This document shows, one piece after another, positions 1 through 5,360 of a DNA stretch of 5,379 nt. The stretch is from an uncultured Mycoplasmatota bacterium (GTDB lineage Bacteria; Bacillota_I; Bacilli_A; RF39; UBA660), in assembly GCA_946613765.1 (NCBI GenBank), contig CAMOFW010000052.1:1-5379 (forward strand). Reading direction: 5' to 3'. Position 1 is the first letter of the stretch, and each line of letters starts with the position of its first letter. The position numbers were made by a program, and so were the translations under genes. Under the pieces are notes generated by a model that was given only the letters and a program-made list of their open reading frames with translations, did no database searches and was not told where the DNA came from.

Positions 1-123
1 TAATTTATAATTACTCTTATCACTATTATAAATATCACTAAAAAATTTATATAAATTATATTCCATACCATTAGATTTATTAATTAAACTATTATTAATA
101 TCAAATAAATAAAAATGTCTCAT
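1..123 (-). CDS. Partial 5' end of a gene, possibly SirA-like
   Basis: An open frame of 41 codons starts at the ATG at 121-123 and runs off the left edge without a stop. The start is preceded by GGTGA, which matches the 3' part of the anti-Shine-Dalgarno complement, four bases before the ATG. The protein begins MRHFYLFDIN and is rich in Asn, Tyr, Phe and Lys, as expected in such an AT-rich genome. The opening MR-x-(Y/F)-Y-L-(Y/F) followed by a tyrosine- and phenylalanine-rich helix-like stretch resembles the start of SirA, the sporulation inhibitor of DnaA-driven replication initiation in Bacillota. That resemblance is from memory and rests on about 40 residues, so it is only a suggestion. 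The gene lies 80 bases downstream of the surface-protein gene on the same strand and is separated from it by a terminator, so it probably has its own promoter. The real-gene call is moderate; the family call is weak. Confidence 0.5.
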   Translation of the reverse strand, partial: MRHFYLFDINNSLINKSNGMEYNLYKFFSDIYNSDKSNYKL

Positions 124-138
124 ATCTTCACCAATTTA

Positions 139-171
139 ATACTAACAAAATAATAATAAAAATAATGTCAA
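139..171 (-). promoter_or_regulatory. Weak promoter candidate for the left-edge gene
   Basis: A perfect -35 hexamer TTGACA lies at 166-171, within the U-tract side of the preceding terminator. No good -10 stands at the ideal distance: the hexamer 17 bases on is TTGTTA, and the better TAGTAT (139-144) gives a 21-base spacer. A terminator separates this gene from its upstream neighbour, so some promoter is expected here, but the exact elements are uncertain. Confidence 0.3.
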
Positions 172-201
172 AAAAAGTAAGATTATTAATCCTACTTTTT
201 T
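171..201 (-). terminator. Intrinsic terminator after the surface-protein gene
   Basis: Arms at 171-184 and 188-201 flank a 3-base loop. Read on the minus strand the 14-pair stem is complete, with one G-U pair (positions 192 and 180). On the plus strand the same position is an A-C mismatch, which argues for minus-strand use. The stem ends in a run of six U. It begins 3 bases after the surface-protein stop codon. Confidence 0.85.
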
Positions 202-203
202 TA

Positions 204-1529
204 TTATGGACATGTAATATATGTTGAGTATGTTGAAGCAGCTATTCTTGCTAAATAATTTTGTGAACATGTAGTATCTATTGGTTCTAGTTCATCATCA
301 ACAATTGGTGTAGATGATGAACTATTTTCATAAATTGGTATAGTTCTAGTATAATTACATGAAGCAGAATATGTTAAGTAATCTTGTGATGTACAACTTG
401 AATTATAAAATTTTTCACTACTTTTCCATGTACATGTTGTTGGAACACCATTAGTATATGAAACAGACATTGTACCATTAACAACACCTACAGTTGTTCC
501 AGAAAGATTTATTTTTGGTACGTTTGCACTATAGTCTATTGTTGTATTTTCAATAGTCCAATTAGCAGTATAACTTCTATTTCCACTTGATCCTGTAGCT
601 ATAGTAACATTTGTATTTTCATCACCATCTAAGCCTGTTCCACTCCATCCCTTAAATGTACAATAAGTTTTAGCACTTGTTGGGTTATTAAGAGTAAATG
701 ATTCACTATCATCATAATATGACGTTGGATTAGATACACCATTATCATTAACATATGCTATTTGATAAGCGCTATCACTCCATTTAGCATATAAAGTCAT
801 ATCACTTGTTATAGGTGTTGTTTTATCTACTAAATTAGTAAGTTCTATATCACTATACCAACCATCAAAATTACTTCTATACTTTGTTGGATCACTAACA
901 CTTTCTAAAGTTCTACCTTTAACAATATTAACTATTTCCTCTTCTTCCCCATTATTCTTGTTTAAAGTAACAGCATAATATGGTGATTGACTTAAACTTG
1001 ATACAATAACAACTTTAGATGAGTAATTCTTATTTGCACTTTGTTCTTTTGTAGCATCTTCATCTATCCACATTCTAAGATTATATGTTACTTCTTCTTG
1101 TTGTAACAATATAGCTGATTTAATAGTTTTAGATGATCTAGCATTCTCATTTACAACTCTATCATTATTAGTTATAGTACCAAGATTTATTGACGGTGCA
1201 TTATCTAATTTATATCTAATATAATCTTCAAGGAGTGTAGATGATGATAACGTTTCTATATTTATATCATATTCTGCAGCTTGATTACATATATTCTTAA
1301 TTGTAAATTCATATGGAATTAAATCTTGCCCTTCACTTTCTGTTAGTGGAATAGTTTTTTGCAAACTAATTGGATTATTATCACTAAATGTTATTTCAAA
1401 ACAATCAGTTCTAACTATATTTACACCTTCTTGTGAAACATTAAATATGTAAAACGCAAAAGAAACACCAATGATCCCTATTAATATACCAATTATTCCT
1501 ATAATCAATAACATTTTCTTCTTTGACAT
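204..1529 (-). CDS. Surface protein with InlB B-type repeats, possibly TasA/camelysin-like N-domain
   Basis: This 441-residue protein is probably secreted or membrane-anchored. It opens with a lysine-rich MSKKK and a hydrophobic segment (residues 6-29) ending in a possible signal peptidase site, SFA before Phe26. Residues 30-180 have the layout of TasA/camelysin-type proteins: a hydrophobic start ending in an aromatic stretch, then a beta-rich domain (EFTIKNICNQAAEY, Cys43 and Cys81). That relation is inferred. Two Listeria-Bacteroides (InlB B/Flg_new) repeats follow, at about 187-250 (FDGWYSD, ending LYAKW) and 256-324 (FKGWSG, ending YTANW). The C-terminal region, 325-441, has Cys366, 379, 391, 421 and 440 and matches nothing I recognise. 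There is no LPXTG motif and no C-terminal membrane segment. The start at 1527-1529 is chosen because GGAGG (1538-1542) lies 8 bases upstream; a TTG further upstream overlaps that site. The gene has its own promoter and terminator. It may be an adhesin or matrix component. Confidence 0.88.
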   Translation of the reverse strand: MSKKKMLLIIGIIGILIGIIGVSFAFYIFNVSQEGVNIVRTDCFEITFSDNNPISLQKTIPLTESEGQDLIPYEFTIKNICNQAAEYDINIETLSSSTLLEDYIRYKLDNAPSINLGTITNNDRVVNENARSSKTIKSAILLQQEEVTYNLRMWIDEDATKEQSANKNYSSKVVIVSSLSQSPYYAVTLNKNNGEEEEIVNIVKGRTLESVSDPTKYRSNFDGWYSDIELTNLVDKTTPITSDMTLYAKWSDSAYQIAYVNDNGVSNPTSYYDDSESFTLNNPTSAKTYCTFKGWSGTGLDGDENTNVTIATGSSGNRSYTANWTIENTTIDYSANVPKINLSGTTVGVVNGTMSVSYTNGVPTTCTWKSSEKFYNSSCTSQDYLTYSASCNYTRTIPIYENSSSSTPIVDDELEPIDTTCSQNYLARIAASTYSTYITCP

Positions 1530-1537
1530 ATTTTTAT

Positions 1538-1542
1538 CCTCC
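1538..1542 (-). promoter_or_regulatory. Ribosome binding site that fixes the surface-protein start
   Basis: GGAGG stands 8 bases before the ATG at 1527-1529. The longer in-frame reading starting with TTG at 1542-1544 would place its start codon on top of this site and has no site of its own, so the protein should begin MSKKK. Confidence 0.85.
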
Positions 1543-1565
1543 AAATATAAGTAACTCTATTATTA

Positions 1566-1599
1566 ATTATAGTGTATCATTTATATAATAATATTTCAA
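1566..1599 (-). promoter_or_regulatory. Promoter of the surface-protein gene
   Basis: The minus strand carries TTGAAA (1594-1599), a 17-base spacer and TACACT (1571-1576), with an extended -10 TGA just before TACACT. A perfect TATAAT (1566-1571) overlaps the end of this box but stands 22 bases from TTGAAA. Either gives a short leader of roughly 30-35 bases. It lies directly downstream of a terminator, so the gene is a separate transcription unit. Confidence 0.65.
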
Positions 1600-1601
1600 A
1601 T

Positions 1602-1653
1602 AAAAAAAGTTATTAATAAAGCATGCCTTTACACAAGACACTAAATTAATAAC
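1602..1653 (-). terminator. Intrinsic terminator after the prepilin peptidase gene
   Basis: On the minus strand GTTATTAAT (1645-1653) pairs perfectly with ATTAATAAC (1609-1617), followed at once by seven U (1602-1608). The loop of 27 bases contains a small competing hairpin, TAAAG and CTTTA around GCATG (1617-1631). The structure begins 4 bases after the peptidase stop codon. Confidence 0.8.
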
Positions 1654-1657
1654 ATTT

Positions 1658-2416
1658 TTACTTAATCATAAATAAAACTTTAATAACATAATCAAATTGA
1701 TCCATAAATACAAATAATATAAATACACTTAAAATTAAGAATGGACCAAATGGAATCTCTTTTTCTTGTTTTTTAATTACATAATATATAGCGTAAGGTA
1801 AAGCTATAAAAGAACCTAAAACAAGTGATGTAAGACCTAGTCTAATACCAAGCACTACACCCATAAATGATGCTAACTTAACATCACCCCATCCAAGGGA
1901 TTCCCTTTTAAAAACTTTATCTCCTACTAATTTTATAATTAACAAGAATAATACTAAAACTACTCCACTAATTAATGCATTAATAAATCCATTTAAACCA
2001 AAGTATATAAATTTTAATACTAATATTAATATTACACATATATATAACGGAAAATCTAATATAACTAAATATTTAAAATCACTTACAAATATTATTAATA
2101 CTAATGAAGCAATTATTAAATATGCATATAATTCATAACTAAATCCATATAAATGATATCCTAAAGCAAATACTACACCAAGTGATATTTCACTTAATAA
2201 ATTAACTATAGATATCTTATTTTTACAATACCTACACTTACCACCTAAAAATATATATGAAAATATAGGTATTAAATCCAATGCTTTTAATGTTGTATGA
2301 CAATTATCACAATATGATCTACCTTTAATAATAGATATATCATTAGGTAATCTAAGAGCTAAGCAAGTATAAAATGATGCTAAAACTGCACCTAGTACAA
2401 AAAATAATACTATCAT
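1658..2416 (-). CDS. Prepilin peptidase (A24 family, type IV leader peptidase)
   Basis: This integral membrane aspartic protease (252 residues) cleaves the short leader of type IV prepilin-like proteins and, in bifunctional members, methylates the new N-terminus. Family marks are the start MIVLFFVLGAVLASF followed by LRLP, a paired-cysteine motif (Cys36, 39, 61, 64), the first catalytic Asp in SDFKYLVILD (Asp113; the usual IPD is ILD here), the second in GWGDVKL (Asp178), and the late motif PFGPF. About seven to eight hydrophobic segments are visible, and the length is normal for the family. The start at 2414-2416 is preferred over an ATG nine codons upstream because GTGAGG lies 5 bases before it, and the resulting N-terminus matches the family. 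The gene follows the PilC-like gene by 7 bases and is probably translationally coupled to it. Function is confident; the substrates are not in the window. Confidence 0.95.
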   Translation of the reverse strand: MIVLFFVLGAVLASFYTCLALRLPNDISIIKGRSYCDNCHTTLKALDLIPIFSYIFLGGKCRYCKNKISIVNLLSEISLGVVFALGYHLYGFSYELYAYLIIASLVLIIFVSDFKYLVILDFPLYICVILILVLKFIYFGLNGFINALISGVVLVLFLLIIKLVGDKVFKRESLGWGDVKLASFMGVVLGIRLGLTSLVLGSFIALPYAIYYVIKKQEKEIPFGPFLILSVFILFVFMDQFDYVIKVLFMIK

Positions 2417-2421
2417 ACTAA

Positions 2422-2427
2422 CCTCAC
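2422..2427 (-). promoter_or_regulatory. Ribosome binding site of the prepilin peptidase, overlapping the pilC-like stop
   Basis: GTGAGG lies 5 bases before the ATG at 2414-2416, and its TGA is the stop codon of the upstream gene. No comparable site precedes the alternative ATG at 2441-2443. This decides the start and suggests that terminating ribosomes feed the second gene. Confidence 0.75.
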
Positions 2428-4043
2428 ATAGATATTGACTCATACATATTAAACATTGGAATTAATATTGAAATAACGATAATACCTACTATACCAGCAA
2501 GTAAAACAATCATAATTGGTTCAATTAAACTCTTTAATGTACCAATGATTGTTCTATGTTGTTCTTGGAAGTGATGAGCAACTGTACCCATCATTTCAGC
2601 TAACTGACCAGTTGATTCACCAGTTACAATCATATAATAAGCAACATCAGGAACAGCCCATTGATCTTTAAATGCTTCAGATATTTTATCACCTGCAGCA
2701 ATATTATTAACTGTATTTATCATAATTTCTTTATAAATTTCATTATTAGTAATTTTACTTAAAATATCAATACTTTCAGTTATTTGTACATTATTTTTAA
2801 GTAATGATGCGAATGTTTTAGAAAATATTGTCATTTCATTATAAATAATTATATTACCAATAACAGGCATATGCATTAAAGCAATTTGCATAAATCTTCT
2901 AAATGATTTAACTTTCTTAAACATAAATACTATTAATATTATTATTGCAACTGCAGTAATAAGTATTCTAATACCATTAGCTTTAATATAATCTGATAAA
3001 TTTAATAATGTTAATGTTAAACCAGAAAGTTCTACATCCATTGATTTATAAATATCACTAAATTTTGGAATAACATACAACAAGATAAATCCAACAACAG
3101 TTAAAGCAAATAATGTAACAATAACTGGATAAGTCATAGCACTAATCATATCTTTTCTTGTTGTTTCAATATCAGTATAGTAATCTATCATATCCTCTAA
3201 TGTTTCTTCTAACTCACCAGTTGCTTCAGCAGCTTTTAACATGTTAATTAAAAGTGGTGGGAAAATATTACCTTGCTTTTCCATAGCCTCAGAAAATGCA
3301 GCACCCATAGTAAGTTCATATACAATTGATTGATAAATACCTAACTTAGACTTGTTCTTTGTAGATTGATTCATAATAATCTTCATAGCCTCAGTTAATG
3401 TAATACCAGCTTTAATATATGTAGATAATTGAGTTAAAAAGAATATTACATCTTTATTTTTAAATTTTGATTTAAATAAAGATTTTTGACCATACATTAA
3501 ATCTATAAATTGATTATTTTCAATATAAAATGGTTCATTACCCTCATTTAACAAGTATGAATTAATATCTAATTTAGAAAAACCATATAATCTACCAGTA
3601 ACCACTTTTTTATTAGGAGTAAGTGCCTTATATACATACATCTTACCCTTAACATTATCAGTTATTTCTTCTCCCTTTTTAAGTTCTTCTTGTAATAACT
3701 TTTTTTGTTCTTCTATTTGTTCTAATTTTTTACCAGATACCTCTTTTGGGGCACCCATATCAGAATTAAGCATTTTCCAGAACTTAGCTAAAGCACTTGG
3801 ATTTTCAGCATTAGGATCAACTGCTTGTTTAGTTGATTGGTAAACTTTATCAACTTTACTACTAGTCTTAGCAAATAAACCTGCTAAAGGTTTAAAGATA
3901 AAACCAAATACAGTTTTTAAAGTTAAAAGAGCATATTTAAAAATTAAACCAAAAGACTCAAAAATATCATCAGCCATAGTATTTTCTTCTGTTTTAACAA
4001 CTTTTTTAACGTTATTAATTTTTGTACCCTTTTTATCAGCCAT
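2424..4043 (-). CDS. Type II secretion/type IV pilus platform protein (PilC/GspF family)
   Basis: The product (539 residues) is the polytopic inner-membrane platform on which a secretion or pilus ATPase acts to assemble pilin-like subunits. Two T2SSF domains are visible, at about 198-325 and 403-527, each with the family signature: AAEATGELEETLE near 271-283 and VTGESTGQLAEMM near 473-485. Three strong membrane segments stand at about 304-326, 356-376 and 507-529. The protein is well over 100 residues longer than usual members (about 400), all at the N-terminus: a lysine-rich start, a hydrophobic or amphipathic stretch (31-57), and a Lys/Glu helix likely to be coiled (about 105-127). The start at 4041-4043 is supported by AGGAG (4052-4056) 8 bases upstream; an internal Met23 has no convincing site. 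The gene has its own promoter after the rpmA terminator and is followed by the prepilin peptidase. The partner ATPase (PilB/GspE/ComGA) and the prepilins are not in the window. Confidence 0.93.
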   Translation of the reverse strand: MADKKGTKINNVKKVVKTEENTMADDIFESFGLIFKYALLTLKTVFGFIFKPLAGLFAKTSSKVDKVYQSTKQAVDPNAENPSALAKFWKMLNSDMGAPKEVSGKKLEQIEEQKKLLQEELKKGEEITDNVKGKMYVYKALTPNKKVVTGRLYGFSKLDINSYLLNEGNEPFYIENNQFIDLMYGQKSLFKSKFKNKDVIFFLTQLSTYIKAGITLTEAMKIIMNQSTKNKSKLGIYQSIVYELTMGAAFSEAMEKQGNIFPPLLINMLKAAEATGELEETLEDMIDYYTDIETTRKDMISAMTYPVIVTLFALTVVGFILLYVIPKFSDIYKSMDVELSGLTLTLLNLSDYIKANGIRILITAVAIIILIVFMFKKVKSFRRFMQIALMHMPVIGNIIIYNEMTIFSKTFASLLKNNVQITESIDILSKITNNEIYKEIMINTVNNIAAGDKISEAFKDQWAVPDVAYYMIVTGESTGQLAEMMGTVAHHFQEQHRTIIGTLKSLIEPIMIVLLAGIVGIIVISILIPMFNMYESISM

Positions 4044-4067
4044 AACTAAGACTCCTATTCTTAAATT

Positions 4068-4076
4068 AGTATATCA
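4068..4076 (-). promoter_or_regulatory. Extended -10 promoter of the pilC-like gene
   Basis: TGATATACT on the minus strand is an extended -10 (TG, one base, TATACT). The -35 position 17 bases further up (4091-4096) reads TTTTAT, a poor match that lies close to the U-tract of the rpmA terminator. Transcription would start near 4061, giving a leader of under 20 bases just long enough for the ribosome binding site at 4052-4056. Confidence 0.6.
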
Positions 4077-4096
4077 TAAATAATATTAAAATAAAA

Positions 4097-4128
4097 TAAA
4101 AAAGTGTTTACTTTACTTCGTAAACACT
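4097..4128 (-). terminator. Intrinsic terminator of the rplU-prp-rpmA operon
   Basis: On the minus strand AGTGTTTAC (4120-4128) pairs perfectly with GTAAACACT (4103-4111) across an 8-base loop, followed by UUUUUA and further U-rich sequence. The left arm, the loop and part of the right arm encode the last residues and the stop codon of rpmA. Confidence 0.92.
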
Positions 4129-4395
4129 AACTTGTTTTTTATTTTTTCCTATTCTTTCATATTTAACTACACCAGCAATTTTAGCAAATAGTGTATCATC
4201 AGAACCTCTACCAACATTAACACCTGGATTAATTTTAGTTCCTCTTTGACGATATAAAATTGAACCAGCACTAACAGTTTGTCCATCAGCAGCCTTAGCA
4301 CCTAATCTACGACCAGCACTATCTCTACCGTTTTGAGTAGAAGATTGACCTTTTTTATGAGCGAATAATTGAATATTTAACTTTAAAAAATTCAT
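4108..4395 (-). CDS. rpmA: Large ribosomal subunit protein L27 (bL27) with cleavable N-terminus
   Basis: L27 (95 residues) lies near the peptidyl transferase centre, where its flexible N-terminus helps position tRNA ends. The core is typical: [21 protein letters not shown], then a region with [25 protein letters not shown] and VKYER. The protein begins with an extra [11 protein letters not shown], so the mature start is expected at Ala12 after cleavage between Phe11 and Ala12. In Staphylococcus aureus this step is essential and is done by Prp, whose gene is directly upstream here. The start is supported by AGGAGG (4404-4409) at 8 bases; that site lies in the last codons of prp and the gap between the two genes is 4 bases. 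The end of the gene lies within the operon terminator. Identity is firm. Confidence 0.98.
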   Translation of the reverse strand: MNFLKLNIQLFAHKKGQSSTQNGRDSAGRRLGAKAADGQTVSAGSILYRQRGTKINPGVNVGRGSDDTLFAKIAGVVKYERIGKNKKQVSVYEVK

Positions 4396-4399
4396 AATC

Positions 4400-4699
4400 T
4401 TATCCTCCTATTTTAATATTTTTTGGATAGTCTTTAGCAAGGTCTTCTAACATCATAATCATGTTATCTAATAACTTACTTGCCATTTCACTATCATTAT
4501 TAGTAATTAAAATATCTCCTTCATTAGCACTATAAGTAATAGCTTTATTATCTAAAGCAATAATATTATTTATAGTTGTAGTAGCAATAGACGATACTGC
4601 ACTACATACTATATCTTTGCCATAATCAGCAAAATCAGCATGACCAGATATTTTAACTTCTTTAATTAAATTTTCTTTAATTATACTTACTTTAATCAT
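4400..4699 (-). CDS. prp: Ribosomal-processing cysteine protease Prp (YsxB family)
   Basis: Prp (99 residues, a normal length) removes the N-terminal extension of ribosomal protein L27. The family motif is complete: [18 protein letters not shown], with the proposed catalytic His20 and Cys32 12 residues apart, as in the Staphylococcus aureus enzyme (His22 and Cys34). A helical C-terminal half ends in [14 protein letters not shown]. The substrate, L27 with IQLF just before the cut, is encoded immediately downstream, so the pair is self-consistent. The ATG stands 2 bases after the rplU stop and lacks a strong ribosome binding site (only a purine-rich AAGAAG inside rplU), so translation probably depends on coupling to rplU. 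That would keep protease below ribosomal protein levels, which is an inference. Confidence 0.96.
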   Translation of the reverse strand: MIKVSIIKENLIKEVKISGHADFADYGKDIVCSAVSSIATTTINNIIALDNKAITYSANEGDILITNNDSEMASKLLDNMIMMLEDLAKDYPKNIKIGG

Positions 4700-4701
4700 A
4701 A

Positions 4702-5004
4702 TTACTTAACGATCTTCTTAACAACTAACTTAGTATAAGGTTGTCTATGACCTTTAGTTCTTCTAGAAGTAGTTGTTTTATTTTTATAAGTAAATACTTT
4801 AATCTTCTTTGCTTTTCCGTTTTTTACAACTTCACAAACTACTTTAGCACCAGCAACAGTTGGAGTTCCAACTTCACCGTCAACCATTAATACTTCATCA
4901 AATGTTACTTCATCTTTTTCTTTAACATCTAACTTTTCAACGAATACTTCGTCATTTTCAGATACTAAATATTGTTTACCACCAGTAACAAATATAGCTT
5001 TCAT
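4702..5004 (-). CDS. rplU: Large ribosomal subunit protein L21 (bL21)
   Basis: L21 (100 residues, about the usual 100-103) binds 23S rRNA in the large subunit. The opening [14 protein letters not shown], the central [10 protein letters not shown] and [10 protein letters not shown], and the C-terminal [11 protein letters not shown] are family signatures. The basic stretch before GHRQPY reads [11 protein letters not shown], a little less basic than in most relatives. The start is fixed by AGGAGG, 7 bases before the ATG (5002-5004). The gene leads the rplU-prp-rpmA operon, with a strong promoter and a structured leader of the L21 type upstream, so L21 probably represses its own operon. Identity is firm; the autoregulation is inferred from the leader family. 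Confidence 0.98.
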   Translation of the reverse strand: MKAIFVTGGKQYLVSENDEVFVEKLDVKEKDEVTFDEVLMVDGEVGTPTVAGAKVVCEVVKNGKAKKIKVFTYKNKTTTSRRTKGHRQPYTKLVVKKIVK

Positions 5005-5030
5005 TAAATTCCCTCCTTTATAATTTTATA

Positions 5031-5095
5031 AGACTCGCCTTTAAGGTGGTATTAACTACTCTTTAACCTTTTCAGTGCGGTTTTAAAGAAAGCCT
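5031..5095 (-). promoter_or_regulatory. L21 ribosomal protein leader (5' UTR structure)
   Basis: The leader of rplU folds into a compact structure. An outer stem pairs AGGCUU (5090-5095) with GAGUCU (5031-5036), with G-U pairs. An inner hairpin pairs CUUUAAAACC (5079-5088) with GGUUAAAG (5061-5068), with two bulged A, around a loop reading GCACUGAAAA. The blocks ACCGCAC and GGCGAGUC match what I remember of the L21 leader family (Rfam L21_leader) found before rplU in Bacillota. The family is thought to bind L21 and control the operon. The leader starts almost at the predicted transcription start and ends about 12 bases before the ribosome binding site. Confidence 0.82.
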
Positions 5096-5109
5096 TTAAA
5101 ACATATAAA

Positions 5110-5138
5110 ATTCTATCAAATATCTACAAAAAAGTCAA
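5110..5138 (-). promoter_or_regulatory. Promoter of the rplU-prp-rpmA operon
   Basis: TTGACT (5133-5138), a spacer of exactly 17 bases and TAGAAT (5110-5115) form a strong housekeeping-sigma promoter on the minus strand. Transcription should start near 5102-5104, so the structured leader begins within about ten bases of the start. Confidence 0.88.
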
Positions 5139-5147
5139 TAAATAATA

Positions 5148-5175
5148 GAAAAAATAGCTATAATTCAATAGCTAT
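5148..5175 (-). terminator. Weak terminator-like hairpin upstream of the rplU promoter
   Basis: The palindromic octamer ATAGCTAT occurs twice (5154-5161 and 5168-5175) with a 6-base spacer, so it can form an 8-pair hairpin with two G-C pairs. On the minus strand it is followed by TTTTTC. This could end minus-strand transcripts coming from the right, or the paired palindromes could be a protein-binding site 15 bases above the -35 box. Confidence 0.4.
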
Positions 5176-5258
5176 AAAAGAATCAATTATGTACTCTACT
5201 ATCTACTATATCTTAAATAAAACCTATTATTATTACCAATCATACATATTACATGTTT

Positions 5259-5307
5259 TAATTTATAATTCAGTTAAATAAAAAAATATTCACTTAATTA
5301 TAAATTA
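5259..5307. repeat. AT-rich inverted repeat between the rplU and tRNA promoters
   Basis: TAATTTATAATT (5259-5270) is the exact reverse complement of 5296-5307. After one mismatch the match continues for three more bases (AGT at 5272-5274, ACT at 5292-5294). Neither strand shows an immediate U-run, so it does not look like a terminator. In such AT-rich DNA part of this may be chance. The rest of the 356-base gap between rplU and the tRNA holds no convincing coding sequence. Confidence 0.5.
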
Positions 5308-5311
5308 GATA

Positions 5312-5340
5312 TTGCATTTTTAATAATAATGGTTTATAAT
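5312..5340 (+). promoter_or_regulatory. Promoter of the plus-strand tRNA gene
   Basis: TTGCAT (5312-5317), a 17-base spacer and a perfect TATAAT (5335-5340) stand 20 bases before the tRNA. Transcription should begin near 5347, leaving a short 5' leader for RNase P to remove. Confidence 0.82.
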
Positions 5341-5360
5341 TATTCATGTCAGTTGATTAT

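Noticed and set aside
1..12. TAATTTATAATT at the window start is identical to the left arm of the repeat at 5259-5270
   Set aside because: A 12-base A/T-only match is expected by chance at this composition, and this copy lies inside a coding frame.
1440..1529. Surface protein read as a type IV prepilin processed by the neighbouring peptidase
   Set aside because: The N-terminus lacks the G-(F/M)-xxx-E pattern; the first Glu (residue 34) lies beyond the hydrophobic segment. A signal-peptidase type site fits better.
1527..1544. TTG start giving five extra residues (MEDKN) on the surface protein
   Set aside because: The TTG overlaps the GGAGG ribosome binding site of the ATG at 1527-1529 and has no site of its own.
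2411..2430. TGA read as tryptophan (Mycoplasma code)
   Set aside because: TGG codes tryptophan in the surface protein, and the pilC-like gene ends sensibly at TGA; read-through would meet TAG after one more codon.
2414..2443. Upstream ATG for the prepilin peptidase that would overlap the pilC-like gene by 20 bases
   Set aside because: There is no ribosome binding site before it, while GTGAGG sits 5 bases before the internal ATG and the shorter N-terminus matches the family.
4097..4150. Bidirectional terminator at the rpmA end
   Set aside because: On the plus strand the hairpin is not followed directly by a U-run, and no plus-strand gene enters from the left.
5292..5347. Short minus-strand ORF of 17 codons starting MNNYKPLLL
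   Set aside because: It is very short, has no ribosome binding site, and overlaps the tRNA promoter and the inverted repeat.
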